Origin: Dolomedes plantarius
Lineage: Eukaryota; Arthropoda; Arachnida; Araneae; Dolomedidae
Direction: 5' to 3'
Assembly: GCA_907164885.2 (NCBI GenBank)
Contig: OU015498.1
Coordinates: forward strand, 88,394,142 to 88,458,141
Length of the DNA: 64,000 nt
The notes beneath the pieces are model-generated. The model saw only the letters and a program-made list of their open reading frames with translations. It made no database searches and had not been told where the DNA came from. The position numbers and the translations under genes are program-made. Position 1 is the first letter of the stretch; each line of letters starts with the position of its first letter. Of this stretch, positions 24,831 through 37,600 are shown one piece after another.

Positions 24831-25212
24831 AAGCAGCAACATCAACAGAAGACGCGAACTGTTCAAACTACCTTGGGTAACTTTATTGAAAAAACTTTCA
24901 ACGTATCTTCTGTAGCAAATTCTGAACCAATGGATTGCACTGATATAGTACGTAGTGATGACGAAGAATAATTTATGTCTTCTAAATACAATGTATTTTA
25001 AATTACGTATGAAAGTAAAAATCATATGTATGGGCTTTTACTACAAAAAAAAAATTGTTTCAAACTCAACTTACCAACTTATCTGACGACCAATGTCTCG
25101 GTACCTCTCTCGGTCGTACGTCGAGGAATATCTGTATTGCTGAATATATATACTACGTTCTCGACCTCCGCAGCAGGTAATACAGTTTAGATGACAGTCA
25201 ATTTTACGTGGA

Positions 25213-25269
25213 TTAACCTTTTCCTTACGGGGTAGGATAGCATATATCTCAAGCATACGGGCCCAAGAG

Positions 25270-25335
<66 letters not shown>

Positions 25336-25514
25336 TAATCCAACAGAGATAGATAGCTATTTATTTGTTTTTTTCATTATGGGGATATGAAGCTTCTGCG
25401 CTATCCTCTATTGAAAATGTTTTATGTTTTCTTTGCAGTATATGTTTTATGTTAAAGTGATTTAGCAGTCTATGCTTGAATTTTAATTTTTGTTTATTTC
25501 TATTGTTTATATTT

Positions 25515-25573
<59 letters not shown>

Positions 25574-25663
25574 CTCCTTAATGGCCGTTCTTACAAAGGG
25601 AGTATGGAATTTCCCGATCTGAACAGGGAATCGAAAAAATGGGCCCCGTAAGCTAAAGGTTAA
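25213..25663 (+). mobile_element. TTAA-type MITE with (TA)n core, interrupted
   Basis: It runs from TTAACCTTTTCCTTACGGGG at 25213 to GCCCCGTAAGCTAAAGGTTAA at the right end. Both ends carry TTAA and share CCTTT plus CTTACGGGG as inverted repeats. There are two (TA)n tracts (25272-25331 and 25517-25572). About 185 bp of unrelated sequence lies between them (25332-25516), which looks like an insertion into the core. Confidence 0.8.
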
Positions 25664-26149
25664 TGATACTGACAGCAATAATAATAATAATAAGGACTTT
25701 ATATTTGAACTAACACAAAATATCTAATGAATGTAAAGTTCAAAGTAACTTAGATTAATAAAAAAAATATTAAACTTTTTCATAGAAAGGCCGACATTGT
25801 TCGTCAAGGACCATTGCTTATTTAGTTAAGCTGTAAGTTTTAAGCTGTGAACGTTTAATGCTTCACCTACTTTAAATGCTCTTTTTTGATTGATTAATTT
25901 TTTTAATGCGATATCAAATGACTTGATTTCGACTAGCACCTGGCAAAAAAAAATATAAAATTTCAGTCGAACAAAATGAATTCGATAGCTCTATGTTAGT
26001 TATCAGACATATGTATGACACGTGTATGTATACACCACAATAAGATTTCCAGTTTCGAAATACATTCACATGCGCATACATCAGTAAAATACGTAAACAC
26101 ACTGCAAAACATCGCGCACAGATGTTTGATAAATATGTATATATATGTA
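25664..26149. other. No gene recognised
   Basis: Starts with an (ATA)n stretch near 25677-25693, otherwise unremarkable AT-rich sequence. Confidence 0.45.
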
Positions 26150-26151
26150 TG

Positions 26152-26244
<93 letters not shown>

Positions 26245-26253
26245 ATGTATATA
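26150..26253. repeat. (TA)n microsatellite, left flank of Tc1
   Basis: TA tract with GTAT interruptions, ending at the CACTGCTGG terminus of the Tc1 element. Confidence 0.95.
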
Positions 26254-27661
26254 CACTGCTGGCCACCCAAATTGCAACACCAAGAAAGACAAGAGATATC
26301 ACAACAAAATTTATTTTGTAGATAACATGTTGACCAAGTATCAAATGATTAAATTTATAGACTTCTGTGAAGTGTGGTTCCTGCCAAAATCAGTAGCCAG
26401 TGTAGCCGCCATTGTTGGAGATCACCGCTGCCACACGCCTCGGCATTGATTCAAAGAGACTTTGGATGAGTTCTTGGGGTACAGCAGACCAAGCAGCTTC
26501 CACACGTTGCCAAAGTTGATCTGCTGTGGCAGCTGGGGATGGAATCTGGGTCAATCGTAGAGCAACCATCGACCACATGTTTTCTATCGGCGAAAGATCC
26601 GGAGAGCGAGGCGGCCAGGGAAGCAATTCAATCTGGCGATTGACGAAGAACCGTTGGACAATGCGTGCCACGTGTGGTCGCGCATTATCCTGTTGAAATA
26701 TGGCTGTGGGCAAGCCCTGAAGGTAAGGAAGGACAACTGGCTCCAACACCTCGGAGATGTAGCGCTGGCTGTTTAAAGTACCGGCAATGTGTACTAGAGG
26801 TGTGCGAGAGTGATATCCAATACCGACCCATACCATAATACCCGGTGCAGGACCAGTGTGGCGGTGCATAACGCAGCTGTTCAGCATCCTCTCTTCACGG
26901 TGTCTCCAGACTCGAATGCGACCATCGTGGTGTTGCAGACAGAAGCGTGACTCGTCAGTAAAGACAATTTCATTCCATTCTGCCGTCCACATCCTTCTGT
27001 CATCGCACCATTGGCGGCGGAGACGTCTGTGGTTCTGCGTCAAGGGTAGACAAAGCAATGGACGTCTTGCGGACAGACCACTCTGCTGTAAACGGCGTCG
27101 AATGGTACGCGCAGACACTGGATGATGCGTTACAGACTGCATGTGCTGTGCTATGGTTCGTGATGTGACTGAGCGATCCGTCACTGCCATGCGCACAATT
27201 TGCCTGTCATCACGTGAAGTGGTGCGCTGAGGTGGATGCGATCGAACACGCCGATCCGTCGTACCCACCTGCAACCAACGATCACATATCCGCATTACAG
27301 TTGTTTGGTTTCGTCCAACACGACTACCGATTTCCCTGAAAGATAATCCACAATCTGGGTAGGCCACTATCCTTCCTCTGTCGAACTCGGATACTTGATC
27401 AAAAGATGATCGCTGTTTTCGACGAGGCATAATTGATCGTTTTTTTTTTAAACCACAAGAAAAACACAATTGCCGAACTTGAAATCGTCGAAATCTCCAA
27501 GCCTTAAATAGCGCTTTGAAGTGGCGCCACAGGCGCGCGTGATGTGCGTCTGCGCTGAAATTCTAATCATTTGCATATCTCACCTCCGCTAATGCATGTT
27601 GTAAATTTCATGTTATTTGCATGTTTCCTTCAGGGTGTTGCATTTACAGTGGCCAGCAGTG
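26254..27661 (-). mobile_element. DD34E Tc1-like transposon, apparently intact
   Basis: Perfect ends CACTGCTGGCCAC... at both sides, TA outside each and (TA)n on both flanks. It encloses an uninterrupted transposase gene. It is the same family as 19574-21042. Confidence 0.95.
26390..27430 (-). CDS. Tc1-like transposase (DD34E), intact reading frame
   Basis: A 346-residue DDE transposase that would excise and reinsert the element at TA sites. I prefer the Met of [16 protein letters not shown] at 27430 over an upstream Met at 27469, because the conserved N-terminus begins here and the sister copy shares it. Residues 10-115 hold two helix-turn-helix units ([20 protein letters not shown] and [12 protein letters not shown]). 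The catalytic residues are D159 (FTDESRF), D248 (QQDNARPH) and E283 (LSPIENMW), with exactly 34 residues between the last two. The length matches active Tc1 transposases, and no stop or shift is present. The [10 protein letters not shown] box has V where the sister has G, which may matter for activity. Confidence 0.93.
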   Translation of the reverse strand: MPRRKQRSSFDQVSEFDRGRIVAYPDCGLSFREIGSRVGRNQTTVMRICDRWLQVGTTDRRVRSHPPQRTTSRDDRQIVRMAVTDRSVTSRTIAQHMQSVTHHPVSARTIRRRLQQSGLSARRPLLCLPLTQNHRRLRRQWCDDRRMWTAEWNEIVFTDESRFCLQHHDGRIRVWRHREERMLNSCVMHRHTGPAPGIMVWVGIGYHSRTPLVHIAGTLNSQRYISEVLEPVVLPYLQGLPTAIFQQDNARPHVARIVQRFFVNRQIELLPWPPRSPDLSPIENMWSMVALRLTQIPSPAATADQLWQRVEAAWSAVPQELIQSLFESMPRRVAAVISNNGGYTGY

Positions 27662-27687
27662 TATATATATGTATGTATGTATATTTA

Positions 27688-27767
<80 letters not shown>
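27662..27767. repeat. (TA)n microsatellite between Tc1 and Tigger
   Basis: About 105 bp of TA with GTATG words; element termini abut both ends. Confidence 0.95.
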
Positions 27768-27770
<3 letters not shown>

Positions 27771-30044
27771 TTGGTTCTCTGTTTAACGACTTTCAAGGGA
27801 CCGTGAAAAATTGTCCTTAAGTAGAGATCGTCCTTAAACAGAATTTGTGAAAAAATAACATTTCCCTTCACACTTTACAGGCTTAGGACTGTCAACATAT
27901 TTCTTAATATATTAGCGTGTTTAAAAATGTTATTTTTATTATCATCATTATTTTATTCACAAAAAGTTATTTTAAATTACATTGAAAAAAAAGAGTACAA
28001 ACAATACAATAAATTACGTTTTAAAAAATTCAAAAAGTGTTGATTGCTTCATTCGGCTTGTTTTCGTTATTCTCTTTTCCAGATTTTCTAAAATGTTAAA
28101 TGAGTCACCTCCCATTTTCGATATAATATAGCGTCGGAGAACATCTAGAGCAGAAATTGCATCTGTGTAAGACTGTGGCAGTGTCTCGTTTTCCATGTCT
28201 TCAACTTCACCTTCTTCGTCTGACACTGTGTTTTCGTTTACAATATCTTCATAAATTTGTTCTACATTTCTGAAATCTGTTGTTAAAACATATTTATCAC
28301 AATTGTAGAAATCTTGAATTGAAACATCCTCATCTTCAACAAGACTTCTCCATTCTTCAGGGGTAATGTCATCTTCGTTGATTTCTACATCCGTACTTTG
28401 CAGTTCCACTACAAGTTCTTTGTGAATTCCAGCAACGCGAAGGCAGTTTTTTATTGTGGATGAAGAAACTTCTTTCCATGCTGATGTTATCATGTGCATT
28501 GCTTCCAAGATTGTAAATTTTCTAATTTTTATACTGTCAGCCGAATTGTTTATTAATTTCCTAATTAAAGACTTTCTGTAGTATGCTTTCACACTGCGAA
28601 TGATACCCAGGTTTAATGGCTGCAACTTGCTAGTGCAATTAGCTGGTAAGAAATGGATAGTCAAATTTGTAAGTCCAGGGATATTTGGAGTATGTGCATC
28701 GGTCGATTAAAAGTAAAACTTTTCTCTTTTCTCGATGCATTTTTGCATCAAATTTTCTAATCCAGTCAATAAAAATTTGTGGTGTCATACACGCTTTATT
28801 GTTATTACGGTACTCACAAGGTTTCCTGGTGATATTCTTAAAACACCTTGGTTGCTTTGATTTGCCTATAACTAGTGGTGGAAATTTCTCAGATCCATCC
28901 GAATTAGTGCACAGTAAAACAGTCAATCGTTCCTTACTGTGTTTTCCACCAAAACACTTTTCGCCCATATACGTTAAGGTTTTATTAGGCACCATATTGT
29001 AGAATAGGCCCGTCTCATCTGCATTGAATATGTTCTTCTCATCATATCCATCTAATATCCCCTTCAGCACTATTTTCCATTCATCCACTATTTTTTCATC
29101 TACGGAGCCACTTTCGCCAGATATGCTTTTAAATACAAGCCCGTATCTTTCTTTGAACTTTGTTAACCAACCAGCCGAAGCCTGAAAATTTTGCATTCCA
29201 AACTTTTCTGCCAGAATAATAGCATTTTCTTTAAATGTCACTCCGGAAATTGGAATGTTAGATTTTCTTGCTTGATGAAACCATTGCACGACTGCTTTCT
29301 CAAACTCTTCTGATCGGCCACATTGAATTTTCTGCCGTTTGGATTTGGATCCCAAACCAAATTTTTGTGCTGCTTCAAGAATTTTCTCTTTGCTTGCTAA
29401 AATGCCTTTGAGAGTAGACTCGGGTAGCTGAAATTGTCTTGCGAATTGGACTTTTGATATTCCAACACTTTCTTCCCAGTTTTCGATAATTTTCACTTTT
29501 TCGTGTAGCGTAAGATGCTTTCGCTTTGATGCCATTTTGCTCTGCTCACCTCGTATTCGTACTGGAATGAGCTCCTACACACAACCATGAATTCTCTAAA
29601 CATGAACACGTACTTCCCAGAAGGAATGAGAGAGGGGTGCTTTTGGACAGTTCGTAAATCACATGACAACATGGTAGGTACAATAGAGTGATTCCACACA
29701 CGCATTAAGAAATTCGATCCACCAGGCAAGAATGTTCAATATTCCGAGAAACAGTAATCCTCCCCACCCTCCCCCGGTTTTTTCCACTGCAACAAGTCTA
29801 TGATTGCAGCAAACATAAAGGAAATTCTGGATCTGTTATTGAAACCAAACTCCCCCACAGAAAGTAACCCTACTGTAAATAAAATGTTGAAGAAAAAGTT
29901 TATCGTTTAAGAAAAAATCGTCGTTAAATAGAAACAAAATCGTCTTAAAATAGAATTTTTTTACGTCGGAGGGACCGGGACCGGGAAATATCGTCTTTAA
30001 ATAGAGATCGTCGTTAAGTAGAGCGTCGTTAAACAGAGAACCAA

Positions 30045-30047
<3 letters not shown>
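27768..30047 (-). mobile_element. Tigger/pogo-type DNA transposon, 2.28 kb
   Basis: The inverted ends start CAGTTGGTTCTCTGTTTAAC at both sides. They continue with diverged GTCCTTAA / CGTCGTTAA blocks. TA tracts flank both ends (TA target site). A two-part transposase on the minus strand fills 28014-29535. Confidence 0.93.
28014..29535 (-). pseudogene. Tigger transposase (CENP-B/DDE_1 type), frameshifted
   Basis: The N-terminal part (28639-29535) starts MASKRKHLTLHEKVKII with the first CENP-B-type helix-turn-helix, then a second DNA-binding domain (GRSEEFEKAVVQWFHQAR to WLTKFKERYGL), then the DDE core with NADETGLFY and LLLIDRCT. A 2-nt loss just after LLLIDRCT moves the frame. The rest (to 28014) resumes at LTIHFLPANCTSKLQPLN-type sequence and ends in an acidic tail and SMKQST-like end. 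The third catalytic position reads LQPLNLGI, where the family has D, so a key residue is missing as well as the frame. Lengths fit a Tigger transposase of about 500 residues. Confidence 0.88.

Positions 30048-30048
<1 letters not shown>

Positions 30049-30088
<40 letters not shown>
30049..30088. repeat. (TA)n microsatellite, right flank of Tigger
   Basis: Short pure TA tract. Confidence 0.95.
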
Positions 30089-30816
<728 letters not shown>

Positions 30817-32306
30817 TTGTTTCTTTACGGCTGTTTCTTAAAGCAAAAAATTTTTAATATCAACTTAATATTTGTTTTAAGTGGGCTGTACAAATATTTT
30901 TTTGTTTTTATGTTAAAAAGTTTTTATGCAGTTCAACGAACGTTTCGTGTTTACTTTTACAGCGCTTATCTGCGGGCACTAGAAAATTCCGTTTTTATTT
31001 CTTCTATTTGATTTCTGGTAGTCGGGAGAATTCCATGCTCTTATTAATGTGTGACGCATTCCTTTGTTTAAATAATTTTGTTTCATTTTTAAGTTGAATT
31101 AAATCTATTTTTTTATGTGGCGATGCCAATGAATTGAAATTGCTGATAATGATGCATATATTTTAAAAATGTCGAACTTCAAACATATTATGACTTCAAG
31201 TACTGTCCAATGAACTTCATGAAATCGCCAAAATCAGCCGGAGTCACGTACGTTATTATGTGCAAAATACCGTTCTTATATAAGGTGCTAAAAAAAAGAA
31301 AATTCAAAGTTACGACGAAATTCCCCTGCTTACATGGAATTCTGTATATCTTCGAAAACTTTGCTGGTCTCACAAATGTTTAACTAGGGCTGCAAATTCA
31401 ATTTAAAATTCCTTTAAAGAGCTTCTTTCCACTCATTTCCTGTGTTTGGAATGGTGAAGACTTCGATTAAAAATTGCTTTGGAGATCAAGGTGATTCAAA
31501 GTTCTTTTTTCTGATTCAAACGTTGACGGTTTGTATTTATAGAGACAGCTGTGTGAAGAACTCTTTGTATCACAATTTTAACAATAATCCTGTATCAGTT
31601 CTATTGTAGGCTGTTTTTTATATTACATATGCTCTTTAATCTGCATTATACAAAGTGAGTATGTACATATATAATATTTGAAGTCACTCCATATGTGAAC
31701 TATTCTAAATATTAGTTAAACTCCAAAGTCATATTATTTTGTAACGCACGCTGAAGAAATGTCACAAGAACGGAAAACTATCCGAAAAAAAAAACACCCA
31801 GAATTTTCAAATATGTTGTTGCAGCAATGATAATCGAAGTAAAAAAATTAAAGTTGTCATTCAGCCGGAACAGAATTTTTTTCTTAATGCCTTTGGACAT
31901 CTGGTAGAGCTGTCGTAAAAAAAACATTCCAAATATCATAATCTCTATCAATTATTATTTAAAATTAGACCAATTAGTATCATGGAACTCATTAACTTTG
32001 TATAATCTCTAAGAACAATGTTTTGCTTTAAATCTCTCAATCTGATACTTTACTGATTGTCAAAAACCTGATACTTTATTATTTTTCGAAAAACATTTTT
32101 TCCGTAAGTAACTTTGGTAAAAACAATACACGAGGGCAAAGGAAAATATTAAATTTATTGTTAGTAAAATAAAAATTTAACGATGAAAAATGCTAATCTT
32201 TAAAAAAAAAATTACTCTTTTTCTTACATGCGGTGATATTCAAATATGTTTTTTATTTGCAAGAAAGAATGTGTGTGTTTCTTCTATTTAGCAAAATTCC
32301 CATCCA
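30817..32306. other. AT-rich stretch, nothing recognised
   Basis: About 1.5 kb with no domain, repeat end or RNA-like structure seen. Confidence 0.5.
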
Positions 32307-32364
32307 TATATATATATATATATGTGTGTGTGTGCGTGTGCGCGCGTGTGTATGTATATATATT

Positions 32365-32405
<41 letters not shown>
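32307..32405. repeat. (TA)n-(TG)n-(CG/TG)n-(TA)n compound microsatellite
   Basis: TA, GTGTGCGTGTGCGCGC and TA blocks. Confidence 0.95.
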
Positions 32406-32407
<2 letters not shown>

Positions 32408-33172
32408 CCTTAATGGCAAACTCTGAAATTGCGTGTTCGGATATTAATGATTCATTTTCTTTTACGAGATTTATGAAAAAAATATGTCATCTATTATAGT
32501 TACAAGAAAGGGGAATAAAAAACATGAAAAAACATGCCCGAAATAAAAAAAAAATAGTGTAAATCGACAACAGTTTAATAGACAGTTTTCAACTTCAGAG
32601 GTCAGCCTATCCCATGACATAAAATTCTTCAGAAGACGCGAAGTTTTACGGTATCTACAAATACTGTTTTCATAGTTTCACTATATACATGAGTACAAAA
32701 GATGCAGTCCTCAAAATATCTCCCCCGTATTTACTTACACACACACATACATACATACATACATATATATATATATGTTGTATAATCATGAGTTGAAGTT
32801 TTACCGAGTTTGTCTCTCTTTGTACTTTCCTTGACCTGCATGTTCGGTGTGACTATTCCAGCGGCTACTTTCGCCAATGCCCGCTGTGATATGTTCTGAA
32901 TATTCGCCTTCAAATTTTTAAATTTATTGTTGTTTCTTTCCCGTCGTTGATAGATGAGGAAATGAATTATGCATGACATGTCACTTTTCCTGTCAAAGTA
33001 GATCTTTGGCATAATAAAGAATTACACGGTGTAAAATGTAAATCTCGCGTAGTGACGGAATTCTTCGGTAAAACATGTGTGCTCCGAGTTGCTTCTCTTT
33101 TTCTCTCCCTATCTTTGTTTATATATATACGTAGTAGTCCTATGGCTGGGACTAAATACATATGTTAATATT

Positions 33173-33179
<7 letters not shown>
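32406..33179. other. No gene recognised
   Basis: A minus-strand 93-codon ORF (32731-33012) begins inside an ACAT microsatellite and shows no domain. Confidence 0.45.
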
Positions 33180-33204
<25 letters not shown>

Positions 33205-34076
33205 AATGGATGCATGTGTGTGTGTGTGTGTATGTATGTTCCAGCATCACTCTGGAACGCCTGGAGCAATTTCAACCAAACTTGGTACACATATCACTTA
33301 CAATCTGGATAGAAACACTGAGGGGTAAGACACCCCTAGCACCCCTAGGGGGCAGGGGGCAGGGGGCACATGTAAAAATAGTCGAACCCATAGTTTTCGG
33401 AGTCGCTGAGACGAATAGTAACACTTCCGATGCCGTTTAAGTGCAAGTTCAGCCCCCCCCCCCCTCCATCGACATTGGGGGGAAGGGGGGGAGAGGGAAG
33501 AAGGGGTGAATATAAAATGTCCGAAATACCGAGAGTAGTGTCAAAACCATAGTTTTCGGGGTCGCTGAGACGAATAGTGACATTTCCGATGCCGTTTAAG
33601 GGCAAGTTTAGCCCTCATCAGCATTGGGGGGGGGGAGGGGGAGAGAAGAAAGGGTGAATATAAAATGTCCGAGAGTAGTGTTGAATACATAGTTTTCGGG
33701 GTAGCTGTGACGAATAGGGACACTCCCGATGCCGTTGAAATGCAAGCTTTGCGCCCATCAGTATAGGGGGGGAGGGAAAAGAAGGGGTCAAAAATAAAAT
33801 GTTCAAAATGACCGAGAGTAATGTCGAATCCATAGTTTTCGGAGTCACTGCCAGGAATATAGGAAACTAAAAATGTTGTAAATTATCAAGTTTTGAGTTA
33901 AATTAATAATAGAGAAATTTATAATTTTAATTTATCATTTGTATACTGTATTTACTTTTAAATACCTTTAAATTAAATTACTTAGATTTTACACTACAGG
34001 TAGAATCCATTCCTTTTCCTGTGTAATAAAAAATTGGGATTAATAAATACCCGGGCAACGCCGGGCAAACAGCTAG
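33180..34076 (+). mobile_element. Helitron D with internal minisatellite
   Basis: The 5' part is a TA run, TGTG run, then TTCCAGCATCACTCTGGAAC and AATTTCAACCAAACTTGG. The 3' end is the hairpin CCCGG-GCAACG-CCGGG, then 11 nt to CTAG, then T. Between 33385 and 33845 a ~140-165-bp unit occurs about 3.5 times, each with CATAGTTTTCGG and GATGCCGTT and a G-rich run. Non-autonomous. Confidence 0.75.
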
Positions 34077-34080
34077 TATA

Positions 34081-34124
<44 letters not shown>

Positions 34125-34127
<3 letters not shown>

Positions 34128-34311
34128 TGAAATTTCTCTATGACGGCCAGTGATGGTTCAGAAAAAAAAGGCCGTTTTTAGGGGTGGCCGTGGAAAAGAG
34201 GTTTTTTCCATAACATTGGCTTTATGGAGTCTTTAATCGGTTCTGAACAAAATATGGCCGTTTCGAGGAATGGCTGTCAAATAGGGGTGTCCGGCTAGAG
34301 AAGTTTCATTG
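34125..34311. mobile_element. TA-flanked MITE, 187 bp
   Basis: CACTGAAATTTCTCTATGAC and the complement of the right end, CAATGAAACTTCTCTAGCCG, are inverted ends with TA outside each. Pogo-type by end sequence; no coding. Confidence 0.7.
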
Positions 34312-35936
34312 TATATATAAATATGTATGTATACACCAATCATTAATGTTATGAAGTTAACGAGAACCCCACTTCTCTTAATCATCTTAAAAATCTAGTA
34401 TACGAATGATACATTCATTCACATTTGAAGATTACCCTATTATCTAAAAAGATATTTTGGAAATGAAAACCGCTGCCGTAATTGGGGTTCTTTTTTTTTA
34501 TGACGATAACGCAATCTGTGCTCGGCAAATCATAAACTGCATGATCCATGAAGTTAATCCCTTTCGGTATTTTTTATTGTTACGATTCTAACTCAGATAT
34601 CAAATACATTTTTCAATATACTTCGTGCCACACGATTAATACGCCACGAGTGCCTTATTCCAAGAAGCCGTTCTTTTGAATACACTGTTTCTTGAGATCG
34701 GCGGTGCTCAATGTACCGTGAAAACACGAACGAGCTCACGGAATACGGCATTAATAAAAGTCATGAATCTCGGAGACCATCTTCGAAAACCCCCTGACCC
34801 CGAGCCATTGTTAATAAGGTTCGTCAATGAGACACCCACGTGAGGAACTGGTATACCACCACCAAAGCCCGAAGTTGCATCTTCAAAGTGGACAGCGGAG
34901 CGAGAAAATTATTCCGCAGGTGGGTGATTGAGTTCAATTTCGAGAGATCGCGGCTCTTGATTATGCGCCCATTCCGTGATGCTCGAGGAAATAGTTTTGA
35001 GGGATATAATTAAAGAGATCGAGAGAAAGGGATTCCAGGAATTGAGACCGCAACTGGGTTTAAATAATTTTTCAAACGCTTTCGTTTCGGAGGTAATGCA
35101 TGCCCGGATTGCAGAGGAATTATTTGGGACGTACTGGTTTTACGTCGAACTTTTTTTTTTTAAACTTCATCTTCGTTTGAAGTACTGTTTCACCGCAGTT
35201 TCGCGAGTCGACTTTCTCATACTTTGTTATTATTTTAACACAGGAAACGAGTTTTTTCAGTGGAGGCTAGAACAGGCTGGGCTTCTTCTCTCGATGAAGT
35301 AAGATTGCAATTACACGTAGACAGCGAACTTTTCGCGTTACGATATTCTCAGAGCTGTAAAGAACACATATCGCGTAAAGTTTCGAGTTGACCCATTTTT
35401 CTTTTTTTCAGTTGTGAATTAGTAGAGAAATAGATTTCCTTCACTTGTTCGCTACCGGAGGTGTAGAATTTACTCTCTTTTCAAGGTTTTCACCGACTGC
35501 TCCTTGAATTCAAATTAGGCGATACTTGTTGCTATTTATGCAAACTCGCGACTGTCTGGAATGAGAGAAAGGTCTGTACACTGATAGATAAATGGAACAT
35601 AGCTCCGAGTGCAAGTTGAAATTTTTAATTTGAAAAGGAAAGCAACAATTTATGGTGGTGATCTCTTATCAGTCTAGGTAGTTTAAATCTGAAGACGCGA
35701 AATTCCGGTTTTTAGATCTCAGCAAAGAGCAAAAGTTTCCAGTAACCATTACGGTTTATATCAGTCCCTGGGAAAAAAAATAAAATATACTTATATTCAA
35801 GCAATTTTTCAACGTCTTCAAATTTCTTAAAAGACTTTTTTAATTTCTAACAATCTCATGATATTAAACTAGAAAATTCACCGATTGGGGACTTTCACAT
35901 TACTACCTTCCATTAATAAATGAGAGAGTATAGAAT

Positions 35937-35951
<15 letters not shown>
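34312..35951. other. Unexplained region with GC-richer island
   Basis: 34660-35400 is visibly less AT-rich than its flanks and free of transposon signals. A 108-codon ORF (34976-35302, MMLEEIVLRDIIKEIERKGF) lies in it but matches nothing I know and has no clear exon boundaries. It could be a conserved non-coding element or old coding sequence; I cannot tell. Confidence 0.35.
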
Positions 35952-36002
<51 letters not shown>

Positions 36003-36003
<1 letters not shown>

Positions 36004-36805
36004 TAGCTGAATACCCGTGCTTCGCTACGGAGTACATTCAAATTAAATACAACGGTCAATGTATGCAGTTAATGTTAAAAAAACAAATATATATATATTT
36101 ATAATAAATACAACGGTCAATGTATGCAATTAATGCCAAAATATATATATATATATATATTTATAAAAAAATCGTAACGGATATTTTTATAGACAAAATA
36201 ATGTAGAAGAAAATATTGAAATTAAATCTAATAGAACATACTAAACAATATAGTACAGTTAATATAGTACAGTTTGAGGAACGTTTCTTTTAGTGTAGTT
36301 CAATTTTTTTTTTTGTTTTGTGGATAACTTCTAATCATCTGCCGCATTAGAAAGGAGAAAAAAAATTTGTCAATTTATTCCGTTGTTTAGCACGTGGCGC
36401 AAAATTAATTTAAAGTATCACAAAAAGAAAAGAAACCATGTGATCAGCATTTAATAAATTAAATTCTAAAAACTAATATTTATAAATTCACCAAAAATCA
36501 GAAAATAGAGGCAAAGATTCGAAAAAGATTTCATTTTAAAGGAATTTTTATGATATTTCTCGTGATATAAATTTTATAACCCTCAGATTATTATTTTAAA
36601 TGCAAACTTTAAAGAATGTTACAAAAACAGCTTAAAAATTTAATTTTAAAAAAATCTAAGAAGAATTTTTCAAAAATCTTACTTAATGCACCCCTACTCT
36701 ATAAGAAGAATCGCCATGCAAAATTTCAACCCTTTAGGTCCAGCGGTTTGGTCTGTGCGTTATCTGTCAGTCAGTCAGTCAGTTACGGAACTGTTTTATT
36801 ATATA
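36003..36805 (-). mobile_element. Helitron A, reverse-strand copy
   Basis: Minus-strand end: hairpin CCGT-AGCGAAGC-ACGG, 12 nt, CTAG. Its 5' end (TATATAATAAAACAGTTCC) abuts the CTAG end of a different Helitron at 36806. The body matches 8904-9727 and 63163-63980. Confidence 0.8.
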
Positions 36806-37561
36806 CTAGGGGCTTCGCCCCTAGGCTCGCTACGCTCGCTCCTCTGGTGAATCAAGTGAATGAATGACTCAATAGTTGTTTACAGCGATTGAGTCATTCA
36901 TTTGTTTACAGTTGAAGCTACCCCCCCCCTCCCGGCGAAATGCATGAAGCCCGCCTATGGGTGAAAAATTGGATCTTCTTTCATGTCCTTCTGCGAAGGA
37001 AGCGAATGAGAAGATTTTTTTGAAGTATTTCTTTAAAATTCAATTAAAAATCGAAATTTTAAGATAGAGACTTGAAATGAGGTTTATATGAATGAGGAAG
37101 CTTTCGTCTTCCAGATGATATAAATATTTTTTTTGTAACATAATAAGTCTGAGAACATCGAATTTATATATCTCGAAACGCATAAATTTTTCCAAAAAGT
37201 GGGTTTTCAATTTTAATAAAAATATCAGTCTGTTTTAAATTATTTTTAAACAAATGAGGTCTTGTTTGAAGGAGAAATGTCTGTAGTCTTAGATTGTAAA
37301 AAAAAAAAAATCTACGTTCTTTTTTTGGCGAGTTATCGTAATCTGAACATGAAAAAGTCAATATTTTCCCACAAAACATAAAATTTTAAAAAAACTTAAA
37401 GTCCGACGAATATGAGACATGTCTTACTTTCGTCCCCACATTTTTTTGCATCGATTGGTATCGGTCTCGACCCCATACCCCCAGCGGTTTCGGAGGAGAT
37501 AGCGTGACAAGCTTTTGACAGCGGCGGCGGTGGCGGCAGCCCCAGTTACTTTTTTTTAGAA

Positions 37562-37565
<4 letters not shown>
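36806..37565 (-). mobile_element. Helitron B (different family), abutting Helitron A
   Basis: Its minus-strand 3' end is CTAGGGGC-GAA-GCCCCTAG, a hairpin running to the CTAG terminus, preceded by GAGCGAGCGTAGCGAGC. A 15-bp perfect inverted repeat (36859-36873 / 36888-36902) lies just inside. The 5' end is placed at the TA tract at 37565 by the AAGTAACTGGGG block. This boundary is a guess. Confidence 0.5.

Positions 37566-37597
<32 letters not shown>

Positions 37598-37600
<3 letters not shown>

Noticed and set aside
33220..33235. CRISPR-like or telomere-like arrays
   Set aside because: Repeats here are simple microsatellites or minisatellites; no repeat-spacer pattern and no telomeric unit seen anywhere in the window.
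33345..33848. Proline-rich minus-strand ORFs
   Set aside because: They arise from the G-rich minisatellite of Helitron D.
34976..35302. 108-codon ORF as a gene
   Set aside because: No similarity recognised and no splice or promoter evidence; kept only as part of an unexplained island.
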